This document shows, in pieces, positions 45,998-54,533 of a stretch of 64,000 nt of DNA. Made by a program: the position numbers and the translations under genes. The first letter of the stretch is position 1; each line of letters starts with the position of its first letter. This stretch comes from Deltaproteobacteria bacterium (GTDB lineage Bacteria; Myxococcota_A; Polyangia; HGW-17; SLPX01). The notes beneath the pieces were generated by a model. That model saw only the letters and a list, made by a program, of their open reading frames with translations. It made no database searches and was not told where the DNA came from. The stretch is from contig JAGGXR010000084.1 in the NCBI GenBank assembly GCA_021162935.1, positions 1-64,000 on the forward strand. Direction: 5' to 3'.

Positions 45998-48406
45998 TTA
46001 TAGGCGGTTTGGCGCGTCGTCCTGTCGTGATCCGGCTTTCGGGATCCGTTCCATGGTGAAGAAGCCGATTTCGAGCAGCCGACCCGGATAGGACTCGCCC
46101 CAGGACGAAACAGCAGACACCAGGGTCGTGCGGTATGGATGCAGGATCAGCCGGCTTTCGAGGTCGCTGCAGGGATGTCGCATGAGTTGGGCCCGAGCGA
46201 CGGCCACGCGGCTCTTCGGTTTCGCCTCGACGGGGCGGCCCTCCTGGCCGCCGGCATAGCAGGCGACAGGGCGGTACCAAAGCTTGCAGGGCCTGGTCGG
46301 GTCCAACTCAGCGCTTTTCCAGGATTCGATTTGGACCCAACGCTGTCTGATTTTCGGAGCGTCCGACAGGAAGAACGGCTGGTACGTGTGGTAGATGCCG
46401 GGCCCCTTTGGGTAGAGGATTTCGCAGCGGGGCGGAATGCTCGGTAGGACGGATTCGAGGAACAGGAATTCGGCCTGGGGCGCGGTGATCGTGCGGATGA
46501 TTATTTTTTCTCCATGCCAGACCAATAGGCCGATGGCCAGACTGCCAATGACGCCAAGCGTCTGCTCCAGCCTGAGTCGTAGGGCTGGCTGGTTTCGTGT
46601 TTGGTCCGCAAGGCGGCGAGGCATGGCAACCCGGACGATTGTTGCGGCGAGCCCGGAGACGCCCATGCCAGCCAGGACGGCCAAGAAGGGCTGGGCCACG
46701 AGTTGGAGCCGGATCGAGTTGAACTCCTGCCGGAAGCAGGCACCGGCTGCCAGGCCCGCCAGGGCTCCCGTTGACCAGAACAGGGCCTGTTTGGTTCGGT
46801 GGACCCATGGGGCGGCCATCAGGCCGAACAGAGTAGCTGCCACGAGGATTTTTGGCGTGAACCGGCCGTCGAACCAAGTGACTGCCGGGACGTTGTCGGA
46901 CGTGCCCAGGTAGGCCCAGCGCAGGTGGAACACGCAGTGCCAGGTGACCATCTGGACAGGTCCGTCGCCTTGGAGCGCTCGGTGGACGACCCAGGAAAGC
47001 CAGGGAAACAGGAGGGCTGCGAACAGACCGGCTGCGGCCAGGATCCGCGGTCGCCACAAGGCCTTCATCCCTCCCGCCATGACCACGGCGGCCGGGGCCA
47101 CGACCAGGGGCACCGCGATCATCTCGGGCCGCGTCTGGCTCGCCAGGATCCAGCCGGCCAGGGCCGCGGCGCCCGAGATGAGGCTCTTGTTTCGAACGGC
47201 GCTCGCCGTGAGCGCCATGCTCCAGACGGTGGCCGCGGTGGCCAAAACGAAGCGACTTTCGCTCGCCGAGAGCCGCACGTGACCGGGCAGAACCGCCAGG
47301 ATCACGGCGCCTGCCAGGGCGGCCGTTCGGTCGAGGCGGAGGGTCCGAGCTGTCAGGTACAGGGCCGGTACGGTTAGGGCGCCCAGCACCTCGTTCGTTC
47401 GGGACAGCAGGGTCAGGTCCGCGGTGGTGACCGGACCGTTGTGCCCGGCGAGGTATCGGATCAGATCGAAGAATGCCCAGAATCCGTTGCCGTACCAGAA
47501 GAACCCGTGGGGCGCGGTGCGGCTCAGTTCCTCGATGGTTTCGTAGGCATGAGCGTTGGGCCCGGCGGGAAGGAACTGGGCCCCCCAGAGCCTGGTTGCT
47601 ATTGCGACCGCCGTGACGGCAAGGAGCAGGAGTCCGTCGGTTCGGGTCATGTCGGATATCTTCACGATGCGGGGCAGAGCGAGCAGGCCGAATAGGAACC
47701 AGAACACGATGATCCACTCGAGGACCACTGCGGGCCGGGCGAGCCAGGTTGTCGGCCGAATGGGGAGCATGGGTCGGTCGGTGCGCAGACCGTATCCGGG
47801 CGAGCCGCGCCAGTGGCCGGGCACCGAGTCTCCTGTTCCGGGTCCATCGGGGCCCATGCGTTGCGCCTCTCGCCATGGATTCGATACGAGGCGACGGTCG
47901 TTGCGTTCCACCAGGCCGAGGAGGCGCTTTCGGATGGACAGGGGAACCGGCCCCGTGATCCGGGCGAAGAAGTGGGCGCTGTGCAGACATCGAAATGATC
48001 CCTGGGCGCAGGATTGGCCCGGACCTGGATGGACGAGCAGGAGGGCGCCGGTCCGGTGCTCAGTCGGTTCGTGTCTCGCGCTGCTTTTCCGGGTGGAACA
48101 GAGTTGGTTTCGAAGCGTGAAACGGGCTTGGGTGGGATCCACCTCCAGGGGGCCGATGCGCCACGATCCGCAGGCCGATTCTTTTTGTCGCGGAGGCTCC
48201 AGGTGGCTGGTACCGGGCTTTCCGTCCTTGTTTTGGTCCTCGTGTGACGGGGCGTCGATCCGACCCCCAAGTCTGTAGGGATGAATGAGTCCGCGGATGC
48301 AGTCGGCCTTCGACGCCGGCAACACGGGCAGGGCGCGGGCAGACCCGGCCGGCCAGCCCACCAGGACCGAGAGGCACAAAGCTGTGAAGACGACGCGGTT
48401 GGTCAC
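45998..48406 (-). CDS. Membrane glycosyltransferase (GT39/ArnT-like) with secreted N-terminal region
   Basis: An 802-residue protein. Residues 1-26 look like a signal peptide (GTG start; VVFTALCLSVLVGWPAGSARA); ~27-215 is a non-homologous, Cys-containing region. From ~215 on at least ten membrane segments follow (LEWIIVFWFLFGLLALPRI, LLLLAVTAVAIATRLWG, LAGAVILAVLPGHVRLSASESRF and others), with ATRLWGAQFLPAGPNAHAYETIEEL near the first loop, the position of the catalytic acidic pair in GT-C enzymes. A soluble tail closes it. GT-C proteins transfer sugars from polyprenyl carriers; the acceptor is unknown. No ribosome site is visible at the GTG. Confidence 0.7.
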   Translation of the reverse strand: MTNRVVFTALCLSVLVGWPAGSARALPVLPASKADCIRGLIHPYRLGGRIDAPSHEDQNKDGKPGTSHLEPPRQKESACGSWRIGPLEVDPTQARFTLRNQLCSTRKSSARHEPTEHRTGALLLVHPGPGQSCAQGSFRCLHSAHFFARITGPVPLSIRKRLLGLVERNDRRLVSNPWREAQRMGPDGPGTGDSVPGHWRGSPGYGLRTDRPMLPIRPTTWLARPAVVLEWIIVFWFLFGLLALPRIVKISDMTRTDGLLLLAVTAVAIATRLWGAQFLPAGPNAHAYETIEELSRTAPHGFFWYGNGFWAFFDLIRYLAGHNGPVTTADLTLLSRTNEVLGALTVPALYLTARTLRLDRTAALAGAVILAVLPGHVRLSASESRFVLATAATVWSMALTASAVRNKSLISGAAALAGWILASQTRPEMIAVPLVVAPAAVVMAGGMKALWRPRILAAAGLFAALLFPWLSWVVHRALQGDGPVQMVTWHCVFHLRWAYLGTSDNVPAVTWFDGRFTPKILVAATLFGLMAAPWVHRTKQALFWSTGALAGLAAGACFRQEFNSIRLQLVAQPFLAVLAGMGVSGLAATIVRVAMPRRLADQTRNQPALRLRLEQTLGVIGSLAIGLLVWHGEKIIIRTITAPQAEFLFLESVLPSIPPRCEILYPKGPGIYHTYQPFFLSDAPKIRQRWVQIESWKSAELDPTRPCKLWYRPVACYAGGQEGRPVEAKPKSRVAVARAQLMRHPCSDLESRLILHPYRTTLVSAVSSWGESYPGRLLEIGFFTMERIPKAGSRQDDAPNRL

Positions 48407-48604
48407 GTGGGATTTGTACCACAGGTTTTCGTGGGAAAACCAGGGCGCGTCTCTGCGGCCCGTACCGTTTGTGTGGCCTGCCGTCGTACCTCGTTGTGCG
48501 TTGTCTGCAAGGGATGTTCACCAAGAGCCTTCATAGGAGGAAGCGTCCTGATTGTTCGGGTGGAACATGATTGGTTGGACGGATTTTGGTTTGGAAGGGA
48601 GGGG

Positions 48605-49393
48605 TCAGGCCACGTAATAGAGGATGCCGAAGAACTGGCAGGCGCTGCCCGCCAGGACGAACAGGTGCCAGATGGCGTGGCTGTACGGCAGTCGTTCCCA
48701 GGCGAAGAACACCACGCCTCCCGTGTAGAACAGACCACCGGCCAGGAGCCAGGCGAGCCCGGCCCAAGGCAAGGCGGCGATGATGGGTTTTGCCGCGATG
48801 ACCACCACCCAGCCCATTGCGATGTAGACGATGAGGGACAGGATGGCGAATCGGTGGAAATAGACCATTTTGAGGGCGATGCCCAAAATGGCGAGGCCCC
48901 AGACGATGCCGAACAGGGTCCAACCCCAGGGACCTCGTAGGGTCACCAGTGCGTATGGTGTGTAGGTGCCGGCGATGAGGACGTAGATGCTTGCGTAGTC
49001 CAGGCGCCGGAAGACCGCCTTGGCGGTCGAAGCGGGCAGGGCGTGGTACAGGGTCGAAGACGCGTAGAGCAGGCAGAGGCTTGCCCCGTAGATGGAGAAG
49101 GCGACCATACGCCATGGGTCGCCTCGACGGGTTGCGAGCACCACCAGGATGACCAGGGCAGCCACCGAGCCAAGCAGACCCAGACCGTGTTCGATGGAAT
49201 TCGCGAGTTCCTCTCCAAGGGTGTACTTGAATCCGTAGAGCCCTTCTTTGGGTGTATCGGTATGGGAGCCGTGTTCTTTGCTGTTCGCGTCAGGAGTATT
49301 CGTCGTGGTCGTCAAACGATCGGTTTCGTTGCTCATGGTGCTGTGTGTGCTTCGGTGCTCTGGTTGCTCGTCGATCTGGGCATATGCTGCCAT
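48605..49393 (-). CDS. Hemolysin III / PAQR-family membrane protein
   Basis: A 262-residue protein with a hydrophilic N-terminus of ~60 residues and seven membrane segments. Family motifs are visible: EELANSIEHGLGLL, SSTLYHALP, DYASIYVLIAGTYTPY, and HAIWHLFVLAGSACQFFGI, giving the conserved Ser, His and Asp metal-site residues of PAQR proteins. Some members are called hemolysins but most are of unknown function, possibly lipid hydrolases. The start could also be the ATG at 49336; neither has a strong ribosome site. Confidence 0.85.
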   Translation of the reverse strand: MAAYAQIDEQPEHRSTHSTMSNETDRLTTTTNTPDANSKEHGSHTDTPKEGLYGFKYTLGEELANSIEHGLGLLGSVAALVILVVLATRRGDPWRMVAFSIYGASLCLLYASSTLYHALPASTAKAVFRRLDYASIYVLIAGTYTPYALVTLRGPWGWTLFGIVWGLAILGIALKMVYFHRFAILSLIVYIAMGWVVVIAAKPIIAALPWAGLAWLLAGGLFYTGGVVFFAWERLPYSHAIWHLFVLAGSACQFFGILYYVA

Positions 49394-49561
49394 GGACCCT
49401 TGATCGGTCGTTGTGTGGTTGTGGCCGGTCTCTGTTTGGTCTGGGGCCGGCCGTTCGGTAGCTTGGTCTATGCCATTGTTTCAGCTTTCGGTCCAGGTGG
49501 TTTCCGCTTCCTTTTCAGAGATTCGGACATCTGGTGTATCGCGCTGCAGACATCCGGCGAT

Positions 49562-50644
49562 TCAATCTGACTCTGCGTTTTTGGAGAGCTTCCTGGCCTG
49601 ATCCTTGTATGCGGACAGGAATGGGTCACAATGGTTGATATCGCCAAATGCAACTTGGGCTGCGGCCTTGCAGCCTCCCAGACATTCGTCTTCCAGTCTG
49701 CATCCCGAACAGAAAGCCGGATGCCCGGTCAGAAATCGTTTGTGTTCGTCGCTGCCCACCAGGTCCCAGAAGTTGGAGGTGAGTAGATTGCCCAGAATGG
49801 TGGGTGAGTGGTTGCAGGGACGCATGTTGCCCAGAGGGTCCACGGCGTAGTACGCGTTTTTCGTACCAGCGGCGCAGAACCCGAAGTCCAGGTCCGGCCA
49901 GCGTTCGTGGGGGAGCAGACAGGGCTGCATGGGAATGGAGCACGAGATCGGCAGATTGAGTTCTGACGTCAGGGCCTGGGCCTGATCCAGGGCGCGGGTG
50001 AGCCGGCGCGGATCCACCTGGAGTTCCTCCAGATTCTGGAGACCTCGGCCGCCGGGATTGAAGCGGTTGAACATGATGCCGTCTGTGCCCAGTGCGAAGG
50101 CCAGTTCGGCCGTGTCCTTCCAGTGATCGATGTTCCAGTTGGTCGCCACGAAGGCGCAAACCACGTCTTCGCCTGCATCCTTGAGTTCCGCAATGGCCCT
50201 GGTCACGCGGTCGAAGGCACCCTGCTTGCCGGACATGCGATCGTGGATGTCGGCGTTCGGCCCGAGCAGCGGCAGTTCGTAGAGGCTCACCGTGGCCGGC
50301 CCGATCCGATCGATGGCGGCTCGGTCCAACAGGGATCCGTTCGTGATGAGGTTGATGGCCACGCCTCGGCCCGCCACGAAGTCGACCAATTCGAAGAAGT
50401 CCTTTCGGAGCATGGGTTCACCGCCGGAAAAGGACAGAAGGTCCAGCCTGGTCTCGTCGATGATTTTTCCCAAGAGTTCGCATGTCCGCTTCGTGTCCAA
50501 CAGGCCGCGGGGATACGTTTCGTCCGCCTCCCATGCGTTGTAGCAGTGGGGGCAGACGTGGTTGCAGGTCGTGGTGGCTTCGAAGACTACGTGCGAGTGG
50601 CGGCGTCTTGGGCGGTTGCCGAGCAGCCGGTTCCAGAGGGTCAT
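49562..50644 (-). CDS. Radical SAM protein with SPASM domain
   Basis: A 360-residue radical SAM enzyme with the 4Fe-4S motif CNHVCPHC (Cys27, Cys31, Cys34), a GGEP SAM-binding motif (FSGGEPMLRKDFF), and ITNGSLL. The C-terminal SPASM region holds CAAGTKNAYYAVDPLGNMRPCNHSP, GNLLTSNFWDLV and CSGCRLEDECLGGC for auxiliary clusters. Such enzymes mature peptides (PqqE, MftC, AnSME) but no precursor peptide gene is seen next to it, so the substrate is open. It follows the DUF4038 lipoprotein gene by 40 bases, the same strand. Confidence 0.9.
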   Translation of the reverse strand: MTLWNRLLGNRPRRRHSHVVFEATTTCNHVCPHCYNAWEADETYPRGLLDTKRTCELLGKIIDETRLDLLSFSGGEPMLRKDFFELVDFVAGRGVAINLITNGSLLDRAAIDRIGPATVSLYELPLLGPNADIHDRMSGKQGAFDRVTRAIAELKDAGEDVVCAFVATNWNIDHWKDTAELAFALGTDGIMFNRFNPGGRGLQNLEELQVDPRRLTRALDQAQALTSELNLPISCSIPMQPCLLPHERWPDLDFGFCAAGTKNAYYAVDPLGNMRPCNHSPTILGNLLTSNFWDLVGSDEHKRFLTGHPAFCSGCRLEDECLGGCKAAAQVAFGDINHCDPFLSAYKDQARKLSKNAESD

Positions 50645-50684
50645 GTTCGGTCCTTTTCGCTTGTTCGTCCTCTCGGCGAGTTGG

Positions 50685-52631
50685 CTACTGGTGGGTGAGC
50701 ACCACGACCCAGTCGTCGTTGGACGGCGAGGGACGGTCCGGGATGAGATATCGGTCGTCGTGGTCCGTGTTGATCGGATTGCCGCCGTTGATGTCGGTGG
50801 AGGTGCCGTCGCGGGGATTGAACCACCGGGCTCGGTATTCGAGCCCTGAGAGCATCATTGCCCGGATGGATCGTGTTTCGTTCCCAGCGGGAATATAGAG
50901 CGCAAGGGTCTTTTGGTTCTGCATGAGGCACCTGGGCGCGTAGGTGTAGCGGAGCACTGCGTTGTGGTCGCCCGCGTTCGATGGATAATCGAGCGCCGGT
51001 GGGGTCCAGGAACCTCCCGAGTTCGTTTCCACGCAGGCGGCCGGCACCAGCGCCGGCCATCCGAGGGCCAGGAGTAGATCTTTGACGTAATGAATCATGG
51101 AAGAGCCAACGAAGTTCAGTGCGTCGGGATTGTCCGCTCCCCAAATGCCTTTGGCCCCGTACATGTGTCCTGCTGCTCCGGCGAACAGGGATGTCCAGGC
51201 CTCCCGGCGGGCCATGGATGCCTGTTTCGCCGCTCCGCTTCCTTGATCCCAGTCGATGTATTGGGCGTTCGTGTAGCCTTCGTAGGCAGGTTCAGCCAGC
51301 AGTACGGGCAGGTGGCTCGTCAGGCCGTTTGGGACCGTGCCTCGCAACTCACTGACGCGATAGACGATCTTATCCGTCTCCAGGTATGTTTGAATCCAAT
51401 GGTGGTCGAGCCAGTCTTCGCCATCGAAGATCCGCGAGGTCTCCTTGTCCGGGTCCGGTGCACCGACGTCGTTGCCTCCCGGATGCACGGACATGGGGTG
51501 GTCGAATGGATTGAAGCCGGGCCTGGCAGGGTTCACGTCGTTGCTGCCGCCCACCCAACGCCCCAGGTCCGCCACGGCGGCGAAGTCGTTGTCGCAGAAG
51601 AAGGTGTGGTGGTAGCATGCGTCGTGGAACTCGCCGGTGAGGCTCCAGACCAGGTTATAGGCGCCGTACCGGGCGAGGAGGTAGCGCGATATGTTGACCG
51701 CCTGCGCCACGGTGATGTCGGGCTTCTGCTCCACGATCCAGGACGGGTGACCGAAGATGACGAGGCCATGGTCCCAAAAGGCCTGGATGCGCTGATCCAG
51801 GGAGTCGAAGTAGGCTGGGTTGATTTTGGACCAGTCCACGGTCGGGCTGTCTGGTGGCTGGGTGTCCGGGTCCCACAGGTAGCCGCCTTCGTTGTTGTTT
51901 TCGTCTGGGCGCGCCGAGATGTACTGGATGAGCACAGAGTTGAATCCCTTGGAAGTCCGGTCGGTGAGGTAACTCGGGAAGCCGCTTGCCAGGTCGGCCA
52001 GGGGCAGCATCGTGTTGAACTTCCAGAAGGTGTCGCCCAGGGGCAAGAACGGCGTGCCGTCGCCATATTGGAAGTACCTTCCATTCGTCTGCACATGGCC
52101 GTGAAAATTCGCGTTGGCAGCGATCTCGTCGCTTGTTGGGGCCACGGCGGTGAAAGCACCGGATCCGATGAATCCGGAGTCGGACGTCTCGGTGGACACC
52201 TGCCAGGTCCATCGTCCTGGCTCGGTGGCGGCGAAGCGGACGGACCAGGAATGGTCGCCCGTCCAGTAGCCGTCCAGGGTCAGTTGCACGTCGTCGCCTT
52301 CGTGGGTGAACGTGACCTGCATCGGGAAATCGTCCCATCGGTGCTCATCGTTCGCCTCCAACGTGGTGACCTGGAAGGGTTGCCACTGGGTGACCGTGGG
52401 CCCGGCGTCCCCGGCGTCGTTCAAGCCGGCGTCGGATGTCTGGGCGTCTCCTGTCGCACCGTCCAGGCCTGCTTCGCCGGTCACGGCGTCGTTGATGCCC
52501 GCGTCTTGGTGGGTTCGACCCGAGTCATGTGAGCAGGCGGTCATGACTGCCAAGGCTCCCAGAAAAGCGGCCTTCCAGTGGTGGGTGCTGTGCTTTGTCT
52601 TGGTGGTCCGAATGCGAAATGGCTGCCTCAT
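50685..52631 (-). CDS. Secreted DUF4038/apiosidase-like lipoprotein (putative glycoside hydrolase)
   Basis: A 648-residue lipoprotein: start at 52631 behind AAGGAGGGACGTGACA, lipobox VMTAC. A Gly/Ala/Asp linker follows, then a DUF5060-like beta domain (~90-180, WSVRFAATEPGRWTWQV), and a barrel-like DUF4038 domain from ~185: GRYFQYGDGTPFLPLGDTFW, FNSVLIQYISARP, YGAYNLVWSLTGEFHD (the Glu could be the acid/base), LPVLLAEPAYEGY (second Glu). The family includes glycan-cleaving enzymes. The protein ends after a C-terminal beta module (RARWFNPRDG). It precedes the radical SAM gene, so a co-function is possible. Confidence 0.78.
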   Translation of the reverse strand: MRQPFRIRTTKTKHSTHHWKAAFLGALAVMTACSHDSGRTHQDAGINDAVTGEAGLDGATGDAQTSDAGLNDAGDAGPTVTQWQPFQVTTLEANDEHRWDDFPMQVTFTHEGDDVQLTLDGYWTGDHSWSVRFAATEPGRWTWQVSTETSDSGFIGSGAFTAVAPTSDEIAANANFHGHVQTNGRYFQYGDGTPFLPLGDTFWKFNTMLPLADLASGFPSYLTDRTSKGFNSVLIQYISARPDENNNEGGYLWDPDTQPPDSPTVDWSKINPAYFDSLDQRIQAFWDHGLVIFGHPSWIVEQKPDITVAQAVNISRYLLARYGAYNLVWSLTGEFHDACYHHTFFCDNDFAAVADLGRWVGGSNDVNPARPGFNPFDHPMSVHPGGNDVGAPDPDKETSRIFDGEDWLDHHWIQTYLETDKIVYRVSELRGTVPNGLTSHLPVLLAEPAYEGYTNAQYIDWDQGSGAAKQASMARREAWTSLFAGAAGHMYGAKGIWGADNPDALNFVGSSMIHYVKDLLLALGWPALVPAACVETNSGGSWTPPALDYPSNAGDHNAVLRYTYAPRCLMQNQKTLALYIPAGNETRSIRAMMLSGLEYRARWFNPRDGTSTDINGGNPINTDHDDRYLIPDRPSPSNDDWVVVLTHQ

Positions 52632-52904
52632 TGTCACGTCCCTCCTTGGCCAAGATCTCGTACCGAAGTCGACTCCAGTCCAGCAGAACGAGGCTTGGAC
52701 AACGATACCAACAAGGAAACGGCAAGCGCAATGAAAACCGAATGTCTGTTGGTAGAGAACGGGTGTCTTGTGTTGATGCGGTTGCCGCGCTATTCTCGAA
52801 GAAGATGATGTGACGATTTCGGATCGGCGCTTGGACGATTCGGAGGCGGGACTGAGGACGCAAGGGATGGGCGTGGTCTGATCCGCGTTACGGAGGGTTG
52901 AGGG

Positions 52905-54443
52905 ATGGGCAGGTGCTCGATGCGTGTTTTCGATGCATGGTTGGTCGTGTCTCTGATCTCGGTGGGCTCTGCGGGGGGCTGCGCAGGCGGTAGCCGCGCT
53001 GCGAAAACGAAGCCCGACGGGGCGGCGGGAGATGGTGCACCGGGAAAGTCGGATGCGACCCTCGATGGGAGTCGGACCGACGGGAGTCAAGCAGACGGAG
53101 GCGGGGCGCGTTGTGGCAATGGGGTGGTCGAGGGCCAGGAGGCCTGTGACGACGGGAATACGCTCAGCGGGGATGGCTGCTCGGCTGATTGTCATCTGGA
53201 AACATGCGATGCTCAGTCTTGCCCGCAAGGCTGCTGCAATCAGACAGGCCAATGCGTAAACGGAGCACAGGACGCCGTGTGTGGCAAGGGGGGGCAGACC
53301 TGTCAGGACTGCACACAGAGCGATGAGATCTGCCACAACCAGGCCTGTGAGGCCCTGACCGGATGCGATCCGGGGACCAAGATGGACTGCGGAAACTGTG
53401 GCCAGCGGACCTGCGCCGGCGATCGCACTTGGGGTGGATGTGAGGGCGAAGGGGTCTGTGGCGCTGGTGAGATTCAGGAACTGGGGACATGCGGCAACTG
53501 TGGAACGCTCCAGCGGGTCTGCCAGTCAGACTGCACCCTGGGCGACGCCCAATGCGTCAACGAAGGCATCTGTCATCCAGGGGATATTTCCACCGACGGA
53601 TGTGGAGCCTGTCAATCCAAGGAGTGCACGCAACAGTGCTCGTGGGGGTCCTGTCAGACCGCCCAAGAGGTGTGCAACGGCCAGGACGACGACTGCAACG
53701 GCACCTGTGACGACGGATTCGCCTGCTGCCAGGCAGCGACAGATTCCTGCACCACGAGTTGTGGATCCACGGGCACGAAGACCTGTCAAAGTGGTTGCAC
53801 CTGGGGAAGCTGCCAGCCACCGTCGGAAACCTGTAACGGCCAGGACGACAATTGCGACGGCCACGTGGACGAGGGGTATCGCGTGGACGTGGAGGGTTCC
53901 ACCTTCACGGCCATGCACGCCTACAACGCGGGTTGCAACGGTTGGGGTATGGCCTGCAACAACGCGATCCACCAGTTTTGTGCAGGCCGCAACGGCTGCT
54001 CTGTCAGTGGGTTTGGACCGGTGGAGGCCAATGGTGACAACATGAATCTGGTCTGTGCCGCCGGGGCGGACGTGATCACGTCGACCTATACGGAACTGCA
54101 GGGGTACTTGAGTTCCTGTACGAGTGCGACGCCGGCCAGTGGTTCCTGTTCGGCCGCCATTCATCGGTATTGCTGGCATCATGGATACACGAGTGGGTTC
54201 GGGCCGGTGTACAGTGCAGACCCCACCGTCCGGTTCACCTGTGTCCACGATGGGACTGTGCTCAATCCCACCTACACGGTGCTGTCCACGATTCAGCCGC
54301 CCTGTGATGGGTCAACGGAACGATGGGGCATGTACTGCAACTCGGCGATTCATCGTTGGTGCCAGCAACAGGGCTACGGTTCCGGCTATGGACCGGTGGA
54401 GAACAATGGCGACGATTGCTACGTGGTTTGTCTGACCAACTGA
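52905..54443 (+). CDS. Cys-rich lipoprotein with MopE-type repeats and triplicated C-terminal module
   Basis: A 512-residue secreted lipoprotein (SVGSAGGC lipobox). After a Gly/Asp/Ser linker come a DUF4215-type Cys repeat (CGNGVVEGQEACDDGNTLSGDGCS), several Cys modules and two metal-binding-like units (ETCNGQDDNCDGHVDEG and EVCNGQDDDCNGTCDDG). The last ~180 residues contain three related ~60-residue modules with C--AIH--C---GY-SGFGPVE, followed by a Cys ~15-20 residues later. I have no name for this module. Probably disulfide-bonded and surface-exposed; no catalytic motif. The gene faces away from the DUF4038 lipoprotein, with a shared ~270-base upstream region. Confidence 0.8.
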   Translation: MGRCSMRVFDAWLVVSLISVGSAGGCAGGSRAAKTKPDGAAGDGAPGKSDATLDGSRTDGSQADGGGARCGNGVVEGQEACDDGNTLSGDGCSADCHLETCDAQSCPQGCCNQTGQCVNGAQDAVCGKGGQTCQDCTQSDEICHNQACEALTGCDPGTKMDCGNCGQRTCAGDRTWGGCEGEGVCGAGEIQELGTCGNCGTLQRVCQSDCTLGDAQCVNEGICHPGDISTDGCGACQSKECTQQCSWGSCQTAQEVCNGQDDDCNGTCDDGFACCQAATDSCTTSCGSTGTKTCQSGCTWGSCQPPSETCNGQDDNCDGHVDEGYRVDVEGSTFTAMHAYNAGCNGWGMACNNAIHQFCAGRNGCSVSGFGPVEANGDNMNLVCAAGADVITSTYTELQGYLSSCTSATPASGSCSAAIHRYCWHHGYTSGFGPVYSADPTVRFTCVHDGTVLNPTYTVLSTIQPPCDGSTERWGMYCNSAIHRWCQQQGYGSGYGPVENNGDDCYVVCLTN

Positions 54444-54533
54444 ATTTCGTGTTCTAAGCGGGTTGTTCAAAATAGCGGATTGATTCTGATCAGCCTCCGA
54501 AGGTCGGTCTGGAACGGGGAGCGTGCAGGATGC

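Noticed and set aside
50685-53336. 883-residue version of the DUF4038 lipoprotein
   Set aside because: The extra 235 codons run through the divergent promoter region into the Cys-rich lipoprotein; the start at 52631 has AAGGAGG and a lipoprotein signal.
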